The position numbers and the translations under genes were made by a program. Source: Granulicella pectinivorans (GTDB lineage: Bacteria; Acidobacteriota; Terriglobia; Terriglobales; Acidobacteriaceae). Taken from it: DNA of 64,000 bases. Where the stretch lies: positions 992,001-1,056,000 of the forward strand of contig NZ_FOZL01000001.1 of NCBI RefSeq assembly GCF_900114625.1, read 5' to 3'. The notes beneath the pieces were generated by a model, which was given only the letters and a program-made list of their open reading frames with translations, ran no database searches and was not told the origin of the DNA. Positions 13,962 to 21,644 of this stretch are shown here, one piece after another; position 1 is the stretch's first letter; each line of letters opens with the position of its first letter.

Positions 13962-15908
13962 ATGGCGTATACGGAACAATACGATGTGCTGATCGTCGGC
14001 GCGGGCCATGCGGGCTGCGAGGCTGCGATGGCGTCCGCGCGGATGGGGCTGCGAACGGCGCTGTTTACGCTGAATCTCGACCTGATCGCGCAGATGTCGT
14101 GCAACCCTGCGATTGGCGGGATCGCCAAGGGACACCTGGTGCGCGAGATTGACGCGCTGGGCGGCATCATGGGCGAGGTGGCGGATGCGACCGGGATCCA
14201 GTTTCGACTGCTGAACACTTCGCGTGGGCCCGCTGTGTGGAGTCCACGGGCGCAGTGCGACAAGGCGCTCTACCGCGTGAAGATGCGCGAGGTGCTGGAG
14301 TCGCAGGCGAACCTGTTTATCAAGCAGGCCGAGGTGATCGATCTTGTCCTGAACGAGGGCGTGGTGGGTGGGGTGCAGCTTCGGGATGGTCGAACTATCT
14401 TTGCCAAGGCGACCATCGTTACGACCGGCACCTTTCTCAATGGCCTGATCCACTGCGGGGAGCAGCAGTACACGGCGGGCCGTTCGGGGGAGCCCGCTTC
14501 GGTGCTGCTGGGTGAGGCGCTGAAGCGTCTTGGTTTGCGGGAGTGCCGGTTGAAGACGGGGACGCCGCCACGTCTGGACGGGCGGACGATCGAGTGGTCG
14601 AAGTTTGTTGAGCAGCCCGGCGATGCGGACCCCACGCCGTTCAGCTTTCGGACGCGCTCGCTGCCGTTGCGCCAGATTTCGTGCCACATTGCGACGACGA
14701 CGCCGGAGACGCTGCGGCTGATTCGGGAGAACGTTCATCGGTCGCCGATGTATACGGGGCAGATCGAGGCGATTGGGCCGCGTTACTGTCCTTCGATTGA
14801 GGACAAGATCGTCCGTTTCCCGGATAAGGCGCAGCACCAGTTCTTTCTTGAGCCGGAGGGGTTGAACACGCACGAGGTGTACGTGAACGGCATGTCGACG
14901 TCGCTCCCGATGGAGGTGCAGGCGGCGATGGTGCACTCGATTCCGGGGCTGGAGAATGCCGAGATGCTGCGGCCTGGATACGCCATCGAGTACGACGCGA
15001 TCGACCCGACGGAGCTGGACCGCACGCTGCGTGTGAAGCAGTATGAAGGGCTCTACCTGGCGGGGCAGATCAATGGGACGAGCGGGTATGAAGAGGCGGC
15101 TTGCCAGGGGATCATGGCGGGGATCAATGCCGCGCTGTTTGTGAAGGGTGAGCCGGGCTTTACGCTGGACCGCAGCGAGGCTTATACGGGCATCCTGATC
15201 GACGACCTGATCGCCAAGGGCACCAATGAGCCTTACCGGATGTTTACCTCGCGGGCTGAGTTCCGGCTGCATCTGCGGATCGATAATGCCGACACGCGGC
15301 TGACACCGCATGGACGGCGGCTGGGGCTGATCGACGACGCGGCGTGGGCTGCCTATGAGTCGAAGCAGGCGCGTGCCGTGGCGTTCGAGAAGCTGCTGGC
15401 GACGACGCGCGTTACGACGGAGCAGCCTACCGATGCTGTTCGGGCGGCGCTGCCGCATGAGGACATGCACACGCTGAAGGGGCAGACGTACGCGCAGCTT
15501 TTGAAGAGGCCGGAGCTGACCATTGAGCTTCTGGTTCCGATGCTTTCTCTGAAGCTGGTTTCCGAGTCCGCGCTTGCGCCCTGGGCGGACGCGATGCAGC
15601 AGGGTGCCTTGCCGGCGTGGGTGCGGAATGAGATGAAGACGGTCGAGACGGAGATCAAGTACGCGGGGTATCTCTCGCAGCAGAGCAAGGCGATCGACAA
15701 GCTGAAGCGTGCCGAGGGCCGGTTGATCCCGGAGTGGTTCGACTATCGCGCCTGCTCGGGGCTTTCGCGCGAGATGGTGGAGACGCTGAGCCGGGTGCGG
15801 CCGATGACGCTTGGGCAGGCGGGGGGGATTCCCGGGGTGACGCCTGCGGCGGTGGCGCTGGTGAACTGCTTTCTGGAGATTCAGGGCAAGGCGCGGGCCT
15901 CGGCGTAG
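13962..15908 (+). CDS. mnmG: tRNA uridine-5-carboxymethylaminomethyl(34) synthesis enzyme MnmG
   Basis: A 648-residue FAD protein. With MnmE and glycine or ammonium it makes the (carboxymethyl)aminomethyl group on wobble uridine 34 of several tRNAs. The sequence begins with the FAD-binding motif YDVLIVGAGHAGCEAA, then family signatures QMSCNPAIGGIAKGHLVREIDALGG and GTFLNGLIHCGE. The conserved C-terminal MnmE-binding region ends with RVRPMTLGQAGGIPGVTPAAVALV. Length is near the usual 620-640. The start has AAGGG a few bases upstream. mnmE is not in the window. Confidence 0.97.
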   Translation: MAYTEQYDVLIVGAGHAGCEAAMASARMGLRTALFTLNLDLIAQMSCNPAIGGIAKGHLVREIDALGGIMGEVADATGIQFRLLNTSRGPAVWSPRAQCDKALYRVKMREVLESQANLFIKQAEVIDLVLNEGVVGGVQLRDGRTIFAKATIVTTGTFLNGLIHCGEQQYTAGRSGEPASVLLGEALKRLGLRECRLKTGTPPRLDGRTIEWSKFVEQPGDADPTPFSFRTRSLPLRQISCHIATTTPETLRLIRENVHRSPMYTGQIEAIGPRYCPSIEDKIVRFPDKAQHQFFLEPEGLNTHEVYVNGMSTSLPMEVQAAMVHSIPGLENAEMLRPGYAIEYDAIDPTELDRTLRVKQYEGLYLAGQINGTSGYEEAACQGIMAGINAALFVKGEPGFTLDRSEAYTGILIDDLIAKGTNEPYRMFTSRAEFRLHLRIDNADTRLTPHGRRLGLIDDAAWAAYESKQARAVAFEKLLATTRVTTEQPTDAVRAALPHEDMHTLKGQTYAQLLKRPELTIELLVPMLSLKLVSESALAPWADAMQQGALPAWVRNEMKTVETEIKYAGYLSQQSKAIDKLKRAEGRLIPEWFDYRACSGLSREMVETLSRVRPMTLGQAGGIPGVTPAAVALVNCFLEIQGKARASA

Positions 15909-15962
15909 CCGTGCGGAGAATCTAACTGTAACCTGCGGACGTCCTATAGGCAGAGGCATTTT

Positions 15963-16661
15963 ATGAATACGACTCTTCGCACCGCCGTTTATACCGCTCT
16001 TATCCTTGCCGCTGTCTTCCTCGGCTACCGGGGGATTCTGTCTCGTGCGCAGGCTGCGCCTCTGCTGAAGACGCCGGCTCCTGTCCCGCAGGTCGATGAG
16101 GCCGCGCACCCCGGACGCGAAAAGGCCGTCTTTGCCGGAGGATGCTTCTGGGGCACGCAGTCCGTCTTCCAGCGCGTGAAGGGAGTGACGGCCACCAAGG
16201 CCGGATACGCCGGTGGCTCGGCCGCCACCGCGACCTACGACCAGGTCACGACCGAGACCACGGGACATGCCGAGTCGGTCGAGGTGGTCTACGATCCGTC
16301 GAAGATCACCTATGGCCAGCTTCTGCGCATCTTCTTCACGGTCGGGCATGACCCCACGCAGTTGAACCGGCAGGGTCCGGATGTCGGCACCAGCTACCGC
16401 TCGGCGATTTTTTACTCGAACGAGGAGCAGAAGAAGGTGGCGACGGCCTATATCGCGCAGCTTGAGGCAGCGCACATCTTTCACGGCAAGATTGTGACGG
16501 AAGTGACTCCGCTGAAGGGCTTCTACGACGCCGAGAGCTACCACCAGGACTACGCGACGAACAACCCGAACAATCCTTATATCCAGGTCTGCGACAGGCC
16601 GAAGATCGAGGCGCTGCGGGCTGAGTTTCCGGAGCTTTTCCAGACGTATAAAGGCAAGTAA
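15963..16661 (+). CDS. msrA: Peptide-methionine (S)-S-oxide reductase MsrA, exported or membrane-anchored
   Basis: A 232-residue protein that reduces methionine S-sulfoxide in oxidised proteins. The active-site motif GCFWGTQSVFQ contains the catalytic Cys, followed by GYAGG, YDPSKITYGQLL, HDPTQLNRQGPDVGTSYRSAIFY and YHQDY, all standard for MsrA. An added N-terminus of ~50 residues (YTALILAAVFLGYRGI helix) suggests export or membrane anchoring, so it may repair envelope proteins. A strong hairpin terminator follows. Confidence 0.96.
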   Translation: MNTTLRTAVYTALILAAVFLGYRGILSRAQAAPLLKTPAPVPQVDEAAHPGREKAVFAGGCFWGTQSVFQRVKGVTATKAGYAGGSAATATYDQVTTETTGHAESVEVVYDPSKITYGQLLRIFFTVGHDPTQLNRQGPDVGTSYRSAIFYSNEEQKKVATAYIAQLEAAHIFHGKIVTEVTPLKGFYDAESYHQDYATNNPNNPYIQVCDRPKIEALRAEFPELFQTYKGK

Positions 16662-16677
16662 GCCAGCGGGACTGTGC

Positions 16678-16728
16678 GGTCCTCGCGTTGGTCGGAATTC
16701 AGATTCCGACCAATGCGAGGACCTTTTT
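16678..16728 (+). terminator. Intrinsic terminator after msrA
   Basis: GGTCCTCGC/GCGAGGACC plus inner TTGGTCGGAAT/ATTCCGACCAA arms form a ~20-bp hairpin directly followed by TTTTT. The T-run touches the stop of the convergent gene at 16727. Confidence 0.9.
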
Positions 16729-17023
16729 AGTTCACTTCGCCTTCGGGCTCGTCGGTTGGATCGTCGATCTCGGCCTGGAAGCCTTCGAGGAGTCGCTCGA
16801 GGAAGGCTTCGGGGTCGACCTTTTTGTCCTGCATCTGGTGGGCGTTGGCGATGTGCCGGGCAAGATCTGCCAGGACGATGCCCCAGGCGAACGGGTCTTC
16901 CCACGCGCCGCTCTGGATCGAAACGTGCTGGCCCTTCTCCGCGATCCAGACCCGCATCACCTCAAACGACGCCTTATCCCGCTGCGCCGCCGGCGGAATC
17001 GCCAGACTTTTCTCGACACCCAT
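16727..17023 (-). CDS. DUF5076-like small protein
   Basis: A 98-residue soluble protein containing VMRVWIAEKGQHVSIQSGAWEDPFAWGIVLADLARHIANAH. This pattern matches what I remember of DUF5076 proteins (VWIAxxGxHVSL...W.DP.AWG..LADLARH.A.A). The C-terminus is acidic. Function unknown. ATG 17023 is preferred, with GGAGGG 6 bp upstream; a TTG at 17029 is in frame. Convergent with msrA. Confidence 0.7.
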   Translation of the reverse strand: MGVEKSLAIPPAAQRDKASFEVMRVWIAEKGQHVSIQSGAWEDPFAWGIVLADLARHIANAHQMQDKKVDPEAFLERLLEGFQAEIDDPTDEPEGEVN

Positions 17024-17064
17024 TCGCAACCCTCCCGATCTCTCTCCATTCTGCCATCATCGGG

Positions 17065-18264
17065 TTACTTTGCCTGAAACAGGAGGGGGAGCAGGTTGCT
17101 GAGGTTGTCGCGCCAGACCGGCCAGACGTGTCTTCCGGGTGTCACGACGACCTTGGGGTCGACGTTGCGCTCCTTCAGCCAGCCGATCAGCTTCTGGTTC
17201 GGTGCGAATAAACCGTCCTCCGATCCACAGGAGATCCACAGGAGCTTGAGCCGCTTGCTTAGGCCTGCGCCGGAGGTTTCGGTGATTCCGGGGAAGATCA
17301 GCTCGAAGTTGCGGTCGCCCAGGCCGCCGGCGCTGAATCCAGCGACATAGGCGAAGTCGTCGGGATGGTTGAGGCCCACGAGCAGGCTCTCCGCGCCGCC
17401 CATGGAGAGCCCCGCGATGGCGTGCTGGTCGCGCCCGGGTGCAAGTGGGTACTCCTGCGTCACGCGCGGCATGACTTCCTTGTAGAGCGCCTCGCCGAAG
17501 CGCGAGAAGTTCAGCCGGACGAGCGCCTGATCCTGCCAGGCGGCCCAGCCGCGCGTGATCATCTCCATGGAGCCGTAGCCCGTCGGCATCACGACGATCA
17601 TCGGCTTCGCTTTGCCGGCGGCGATCAGGTTATCGAGGATGAGGTTGGCCTTCGCCATCGCGGTCCAGGCGCTGGCGTCGTCGCTGTAACCGTGCAGCAG
17701 ATACAGGACGGGGTACTTCTGCTTCGACGCCGCGTCGAAGCCGGGCGGGGTGTAGACGTAATATTCGCTGTCGGTGTTGACCAATGCGGAGTGGTAGCGG
17801 TGCCGGTGGACCACGCCATGGGGCACGTCGCGCAGCTCCCACGGCTTGCCGCCGGGCACGAGGAAGACGTTTTCCACGCGGAAGTAGCTGGTTTTGACGG
17901 TCTGGTTATGGGGGTCGACGACGTCGGTGCCGTCTACCTTGAAGGTGTAGGAGTAGTACTCCGGGTCGAGGTGTGCGGCGGTATAGGTCCAGGCGCCGGT
18001 GGCGTCTTTCACCATGGGAAACGGCGCGGCGTAGCCCTCGATGGAGATGGTGACGGCTTTGGCGTTCGGCATCTCGAGGCGGAAGTCGACGGAGCCGTCG
18101 GGATGGACGACCGGGCTGGCTGCGGGAGCGGCGACCAGGGGCACGGGGGCGGTGGACTGGGGAACCGCCTGCTGGGACCATGCGGGGGCCGCGATCGCGA
18201 TTGCAGCGAGCGCCAGAATGCGCGTTACATCGAGGAATCGAGGAAAACTCGGGTTTGTCGACAT
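17065..18264 (-). CDS. Exported esterase, Fes/XynZ-type (alpha/beta hydrolase with N-terminal E-set domain)
   Basis: A 399-residue protein with a signal peptide (RILALAAIAIAAPAWSQQ). An N-terminal immunoglobulin-like E-set/CBM48-like domain (~55-130: VDFRLEMPNAKAVTISIEG, YYSYTFKVDGTDVVDPHN) is followed by an Esterase_D domain with the nucleophile elbow GLSMGGAES and the histidine in GRHVWPVW. This architecture is shared by feruloyl/acetyl-xylan esterases and enterochelin-esterase-like proteins. The likely role is deacylation of plant polysaccharide side chains in the periplasm or outside. Divergent from dnaB. Confidence 0.88.
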   Translation of the reverse strand: MSTNPSFPRFLDVTRILALAAIAIAAPAWSQQAVPQSTAPVPLVAAPAASPVVHPDGSVDFRLEMPNAKAVTISIEGYAAPFPMVKDATGAWTYTAAHLDPEYYSYTFKVDGTDVVDPHNQTVKTSYFRVENVFLVPGGKPWELRDVPHGVVHRHRYHSALVNTDSEYYVYTPPGFDAASKQKYPVLYLLHGYSDDASAWTAMAKANLILDNLIAAGKAKPMIVVMPTGYGSMEMITRGWAAWQDQALVRLNFSRFGEALYKEVMPRVTQEYPLAPGRDQHAIAGLSMGGAESLLVGLNHPDDFAYVAGFSAGGLGDRNFELIFPGITETSGAGLSKRLKLLWISCGSEDGLFAPNQKLIGWLKERNVDPKVVVTPGRHVWPVWRDNLSNLLPLLFQAK

Positions 18265-18383
18265 CAGAAGACACCTTCTTTCGAGGCACCCAAAATATCA
18301 CGGGCGCATTTCGTCCGGTTCTTCCACGGTCTGAGGCGTTAAATCACAGGCGCACACAGCCTCAATTCGCCGGACAATAAGCT

Positions 18384-19784
18384 ATGGCTAGCTTCGCTCA
18401 ACTCCAAGACCTGCAGGGCCTCCCCGCCTCTCTCCACGCCGAGGTCGCCATCCTGGGCGCTATGATGCTCGACGCGGTCGCGATCTCCGACGCGACGGGC
18501 CGCCTCAAGACAGAGGACTTCTCGCTCGACTCGCACCGCCGTATCTTCGACGCCATCCTTGAGCTCATGACCGTGGGGCATGCCGTCGACCAGATCACCG
18601 TCGCCGAGGCGCTCTCTTCCAAGAAAGAGCTGGAGGCCATCGGGGGACGGGCTTACATCGCCTATCTTGTTGAGGGGATTCCGCGCAATCTGAATATCGA
18701 GTCGTACGTCCGCATCGTCAAGGACAAGTCTCTTTTGCGCCAGATGATGTCGATCTTCCAAGAGGGAGCGACGCGCTCCGCCGATCAGTCCGACGACGCC
18801 ATCAACGTTCTCTCCGACATCGAGCAGCGGCTGGGCGACGTCGCCGACCAGGCGATTACGCGTTCGTTTTCCGGCATTGCGGAGATCGTGGCTTCGTCCT
18901 TCGGCAGTATCGACAAGCTCTATGAGCAGGGCCGCGAGATCACCGGGTTGTCTACGCACTACACCGAGTTCGACCGCATGACCTCCGGTCTGCAGCAGTC
19001 CGAGCTGATTATCATTGCCGCGCGCCCGTCGATGGGAAAGACGGCCTGGGCTATCAATATCGCGCAGAACTCCGCGGTGCGCGATGGCAAGGTGGTTGCC
19101 GTCTTCTCGCTGGAAATGTCGAAGGAGTCGCTGCTGCGACGTATGCTGGCGTCCGAGGCGCTGGTGAACTCGCGCAAGATTCAGACGGGCTTTCTGCCCC
19201 GCGAAGACAAGGGCAAGTTGCTCGCGGCGCTGGAGCGCCTGATGGAGTCGAAGATGTTCATCGACGATACCCCGGGCATTTCGCTGGCTGAGATGAGAGC
19301 CAAGGCTCGGCGTCTGAAGCAGCAGGAAGGCGCGCTCGATCTGATCGTGATCGACTATCTGCAGCTCATGACCGGATCGGTCTCGGGCGGGCAGAAGAAG
19401 TTCGAGAACCGTACGCAGGAGGTTTCGTCCGTTTCGCGCGGTTTAAAGGCTCTGGCCAAGGAGATGCGCGTGCCGGTGATTGCGCTTTCGCAGCTCTCGC
19501 GTTCCAGCGAGCAGCGCGGCGGCGATAAGAAGCCCATGTTGTCGGATTTGCGTGAGTCGGGATCGATCGAGCAGGATGCCGATGTTGTTGCGTTTATCCA
19601 TCGCGACAGCTACTACAACAAGGATGAGAACGGGGACGAGGATCCTGAGTCCAAGGGGAAGGCCGAGATCATCATCGCCAAGCAGCGTAACGGGCCCACC
19701 GGCTCCGTGCATCTCGCTTATCTGTCGGACTACACTCGCTTCGAAAACCTAGCGGGCGGCGGCGGTGAAGGCGGCGGCTACTGA
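18384..19784 (+). CDS. dnaB: Replicative DNA helicase DnaB
   Basis: A 466-residue hexameric helicase. The N-terminal domain opens with LPASLHAEVAILGAMMLD. The RecA-like motor shows Walker A (ARPSMGKTAWAINIA), Walker B (LIVIDYLQLM) and the arginine-containing SQLSRSSEQR and LSDLRESGSIEQDADVV motifs. Length is normal and no intein is present. The end overlaps a convergent gene by 36 bp, within the Gly-rich tail GGGGEGGGY. It unwinds DNA at the replication fork. Confidence 0.97.
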   Translation: MASFAQLQDLQGLPASLHAEVAILGAMMLDAVAISDATGRLKTEDFSLDSHRRIFDAILELMTVGHAVDQITVAEALSSKKELEAIGGRAYIAYLVEGIPRNLNIESYVRIVKDKSLLRQMMSIFQEGATRSADQSDDAINVLSDIEQRLGDVADQAITRSFSGIAEIVASSFGSIDKLYEQGREITGLSTHYTEFDRMTSGLQQSELIIIAARPSMGKTAWAINIAQNSAVRDGKVVAVFSLEMSKESLLRRMLASEALVNSRKIQTGFLPREDKGKLLAALERLMESKMFIDDTPGISLAEMRAKARRLKQQEGALDLIVIDYLQLMTGSVSGGQKKFENRTQEVSSVSRGLKALAKEMRVPVIALSQLSRSSEQRGGDKKPMLSDLRESGSIEQDADVVAFIHRDSYYNKDENGDEDPESKGKAEIIIAKQRNGPTGSVHLAYLSDYTRFENLAGGGGEGGGY

Positions 19785-20972
19785 GTCGTCTGCCTCGTCG
19801 CCCACATCGGCGGTGTCACCGAGCGCTGCCGGTTTGGCCTCACCCTCGGCGGGTCTCTCCGGCGCGGAACCTGGCGCGGTCATAAAGTTTCCCAGGGACG
19901 GTACGGCGTGCACCACATCGCCCCGTACGACGTCGGGGATGGTATCGACCTTGGAGTAGACCCTTGGCCCCCCGCCCTTGTCCGATTCGAGCGCCAATCC
20001 GCCCTCTGTCGTCATCTTCGCGCGCAGCGGCGTCATGCCTGCCTTGGCGGTCTGCGTACACATCTTTTCGGCCACGACGAACTCGCACAGCGGCTTCTGC
20101 TGTCCCTGGATCAATCCGCCCGGCGTGACCCATAGCCGGATCGACAGGTAGTACTCCATCTGCAGGTAGGTCGCGGGCTTATCCTGGCTGGCGTTTCCAG
20201 TCGAGGCCGGCCTGTGCTCCCTGACATAGTCCACCTTCACAAAGCCTACGACGGCATTCCCGTCGATCATGTTCAGGCTCATATTCCGGTGATAGCCATA
20301 GAAACAGTCGTAGGCGGGATGCGACGATCCTTCGGTCCGCCCGCAGTTGTTGCTGCGCGCGATCGCTTCGGCTTCCTTCGTTTCGCCGCTGTAGAGGCCA
20401 ATCAGCCGCTCGAGAACGTCGCGTCCCGCGGCTGGCGGTTCCGGTCGTTGGCTGGCCGCCGGGTCGGTGCGCTGGGTGATTCCGATGGGAGGCAGATTGG
20501 CCGGAGGAGTTGTCGCGGGAGCTCGTTGCGGAACCCAGACCTGTGCGTCGGGGGCGGTCAACGGTCTCGATGCCGGAACGGCCAGACCCTGCAGCTCGGG
20601 ACGAACCCTCTCCTCCGAGTGGCGGTTGACCTTCTCTTCGGCCTCAACATACCGGCGTAGAGCGAGTTCGTAGTATTTACCCTGTTTATCGAAGTGTTGA
20701 AAGTAGGTGTACAAGACCGCCTTGTCGGCCTTCCAACGGCCTAATGCCCCCAGACTTGCCGCATAGTCCAAATAGAAGCTCTCGGGAGGATCGGTGTCGA
20801 GCTTGGCGGCGCGTTCGTAGTTTTCGGCCGCGGTCCGGTAGTCTCCCTTCGCGATCGCGTTGCGAGCGTGCATCTGGTATCGATCGAATTCGATCGTTCT
20901 GGATAGTTTCTCAGCGTGGACTGGAAGCGAGCAGAAGATGACGAGAGAGCACACAACGAAAAAGCGTTTCAT
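19749..20972 (-). CDS. Exported TPR-containing protein of unknown function
   Basis: A 407-residue protein. The signal peptide is MKRFFVVCSLVIFCSLPVHA. One or two TPR units lie at ~30-105 (ARNAIAKGDYRTAAENYERAAKLD, YLDYAASLGALGRW). A Pro/Ala-rich linker (~125-175) leads to a C-terminal domain (~180-370) with several Cys residues (NNCGRTEG, DCFYGYH, CEFVVAEKMC) and a Glu/Ala-rich tail. I do not recognise the C-terminal domain. The gene ends inside the 3' end of dnaB (36-bp convergent overlap). Its 5' flank is an AT-richer gap with phased GAGTA repeats. Confidence 0.75.
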   Translation of the reverse strand: MKRFFVVCSLVIFCSLPVHAEKLSRTIEFDRYQMHARNAIAKGDYRTAAENYERAAKLDTDPPESFYLDYAASLGALGRWKADKAVLYTYFQHFDKQGKYYELALRRYVEAEEKVNRHSEERVRPELQGLAVPASRPLTAPDAQVWVPQRAPATTPPANLPPIGITQRTDPAASQRPEPPAAGRDVLERLIGLYSGETKEAEAIARSNNCGRTEGSSHPAYDCFYGYHRNMSLNMIDGNAVVGFVKVDYVREHRPASTGNASQDKPATYLQMEYYLSIRLWVTPGGLIQGQQKPLCEFVVAEKMCTQTAKAGMTPLRAKMTTEGGLALESDKGGGPRVYSKVDTIPDVVRGDVVHAVPSLGNFMTAPGSAPERPAEGEAKPAALGDTADVGDEADDSVAAAFTAAAR

Positions 20973-21644
20973 GGCGGTCTATTCCTCCGGGACCAAGGGC
21001 AATCAGGGAACCCATCCCGCACCGGGCGGGCTCTTGCACCTCATCGCTCCTGCGTCTGGGGCCGGAGTAAACGTGAGTAGAACCTGAGTATATTCACGAC
21101 ATCGAATATTTTGGCCACCTTGCCGGAAAAATAGATGGAGATGGTACTTCGTTCGCCAACCCCGCGCCATACCTACCCATTTGAGTAGTAACCACCTTTG
21201 TTTATTACCCTTTCTCACTTAAGTAACTCCTGTTCTTACCAGGGAAATCATAGGGTTGAAGTGCTGGTATGCGTCTTTTGGCGGGTCTGCACTTTGATGT
21301 GAGCAAAATTGCACAGCCTTGAGCTCACCCGGAAGGACGTGGTTCGACCGTCGCTCCGCCCGTGGAACGCAAGGCCGGTTTCCGCACGTCGGTGCTGGTT
21401 ACTTTTTCTGTCGTTTCGAACAAGCCTTTGGAGCGGGTCGAGAGAGGAGACGGATCCGCCTCGGTGGGTATCCGGTCCCTGCGGAAACGCGAGCGGTGCC
21501 CAGACCGGGCGGGCCCCAGCTCTGACCGTCCGTGAGAAGCGGATGTCGCGGCTGGTCTGTTCCTCTCTGTTCCTCACTGTTCCTCTCTTCCGGTACGTCC
21601 TCTGTCCCTTCACGGAATCGTTTCCATTTGCTAACCTTCCCAGC
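20973..21644. other. 672-bp intergenic region upstream of the TPR and GH38 genes
   Basis: No convincing gene lies here. The left part (21060-21260) is AT-richer than the surroundings and has three GAGTA elements at 21065, 21075 and 21086, about one helical turn apart, over a -10-like TATACT (minus strand, 21087-21092). The right part (21340-21530) is GC-rich with many complementary stretches, so a structured leader or RNA cannot be excluded. A 10-bp tandem repeat lies at 21557-21586. Open frames crossing it look non-coding. Confidence 0.5.
21557..21586 (+). repeat. Three tandem copies of a 10-bp repeat upstream of GH38
   Basis: CTGTTCCTCT, CTGTTCCTCA and CTGTTCCTCT follow each other without gaps, ending 58 bp before the mannosidase start. 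One helical turn per unit suits a cooperative binding site, but slippage is an equally simple origin. Confidence 0.7.

Noticed and set aside
13617..16904. 1095-residue minus-strand open frame
   Set aside because: Antisense to mnmG and msrA, both certain; the translation is Arg/Leu/Pro-rich without domains.
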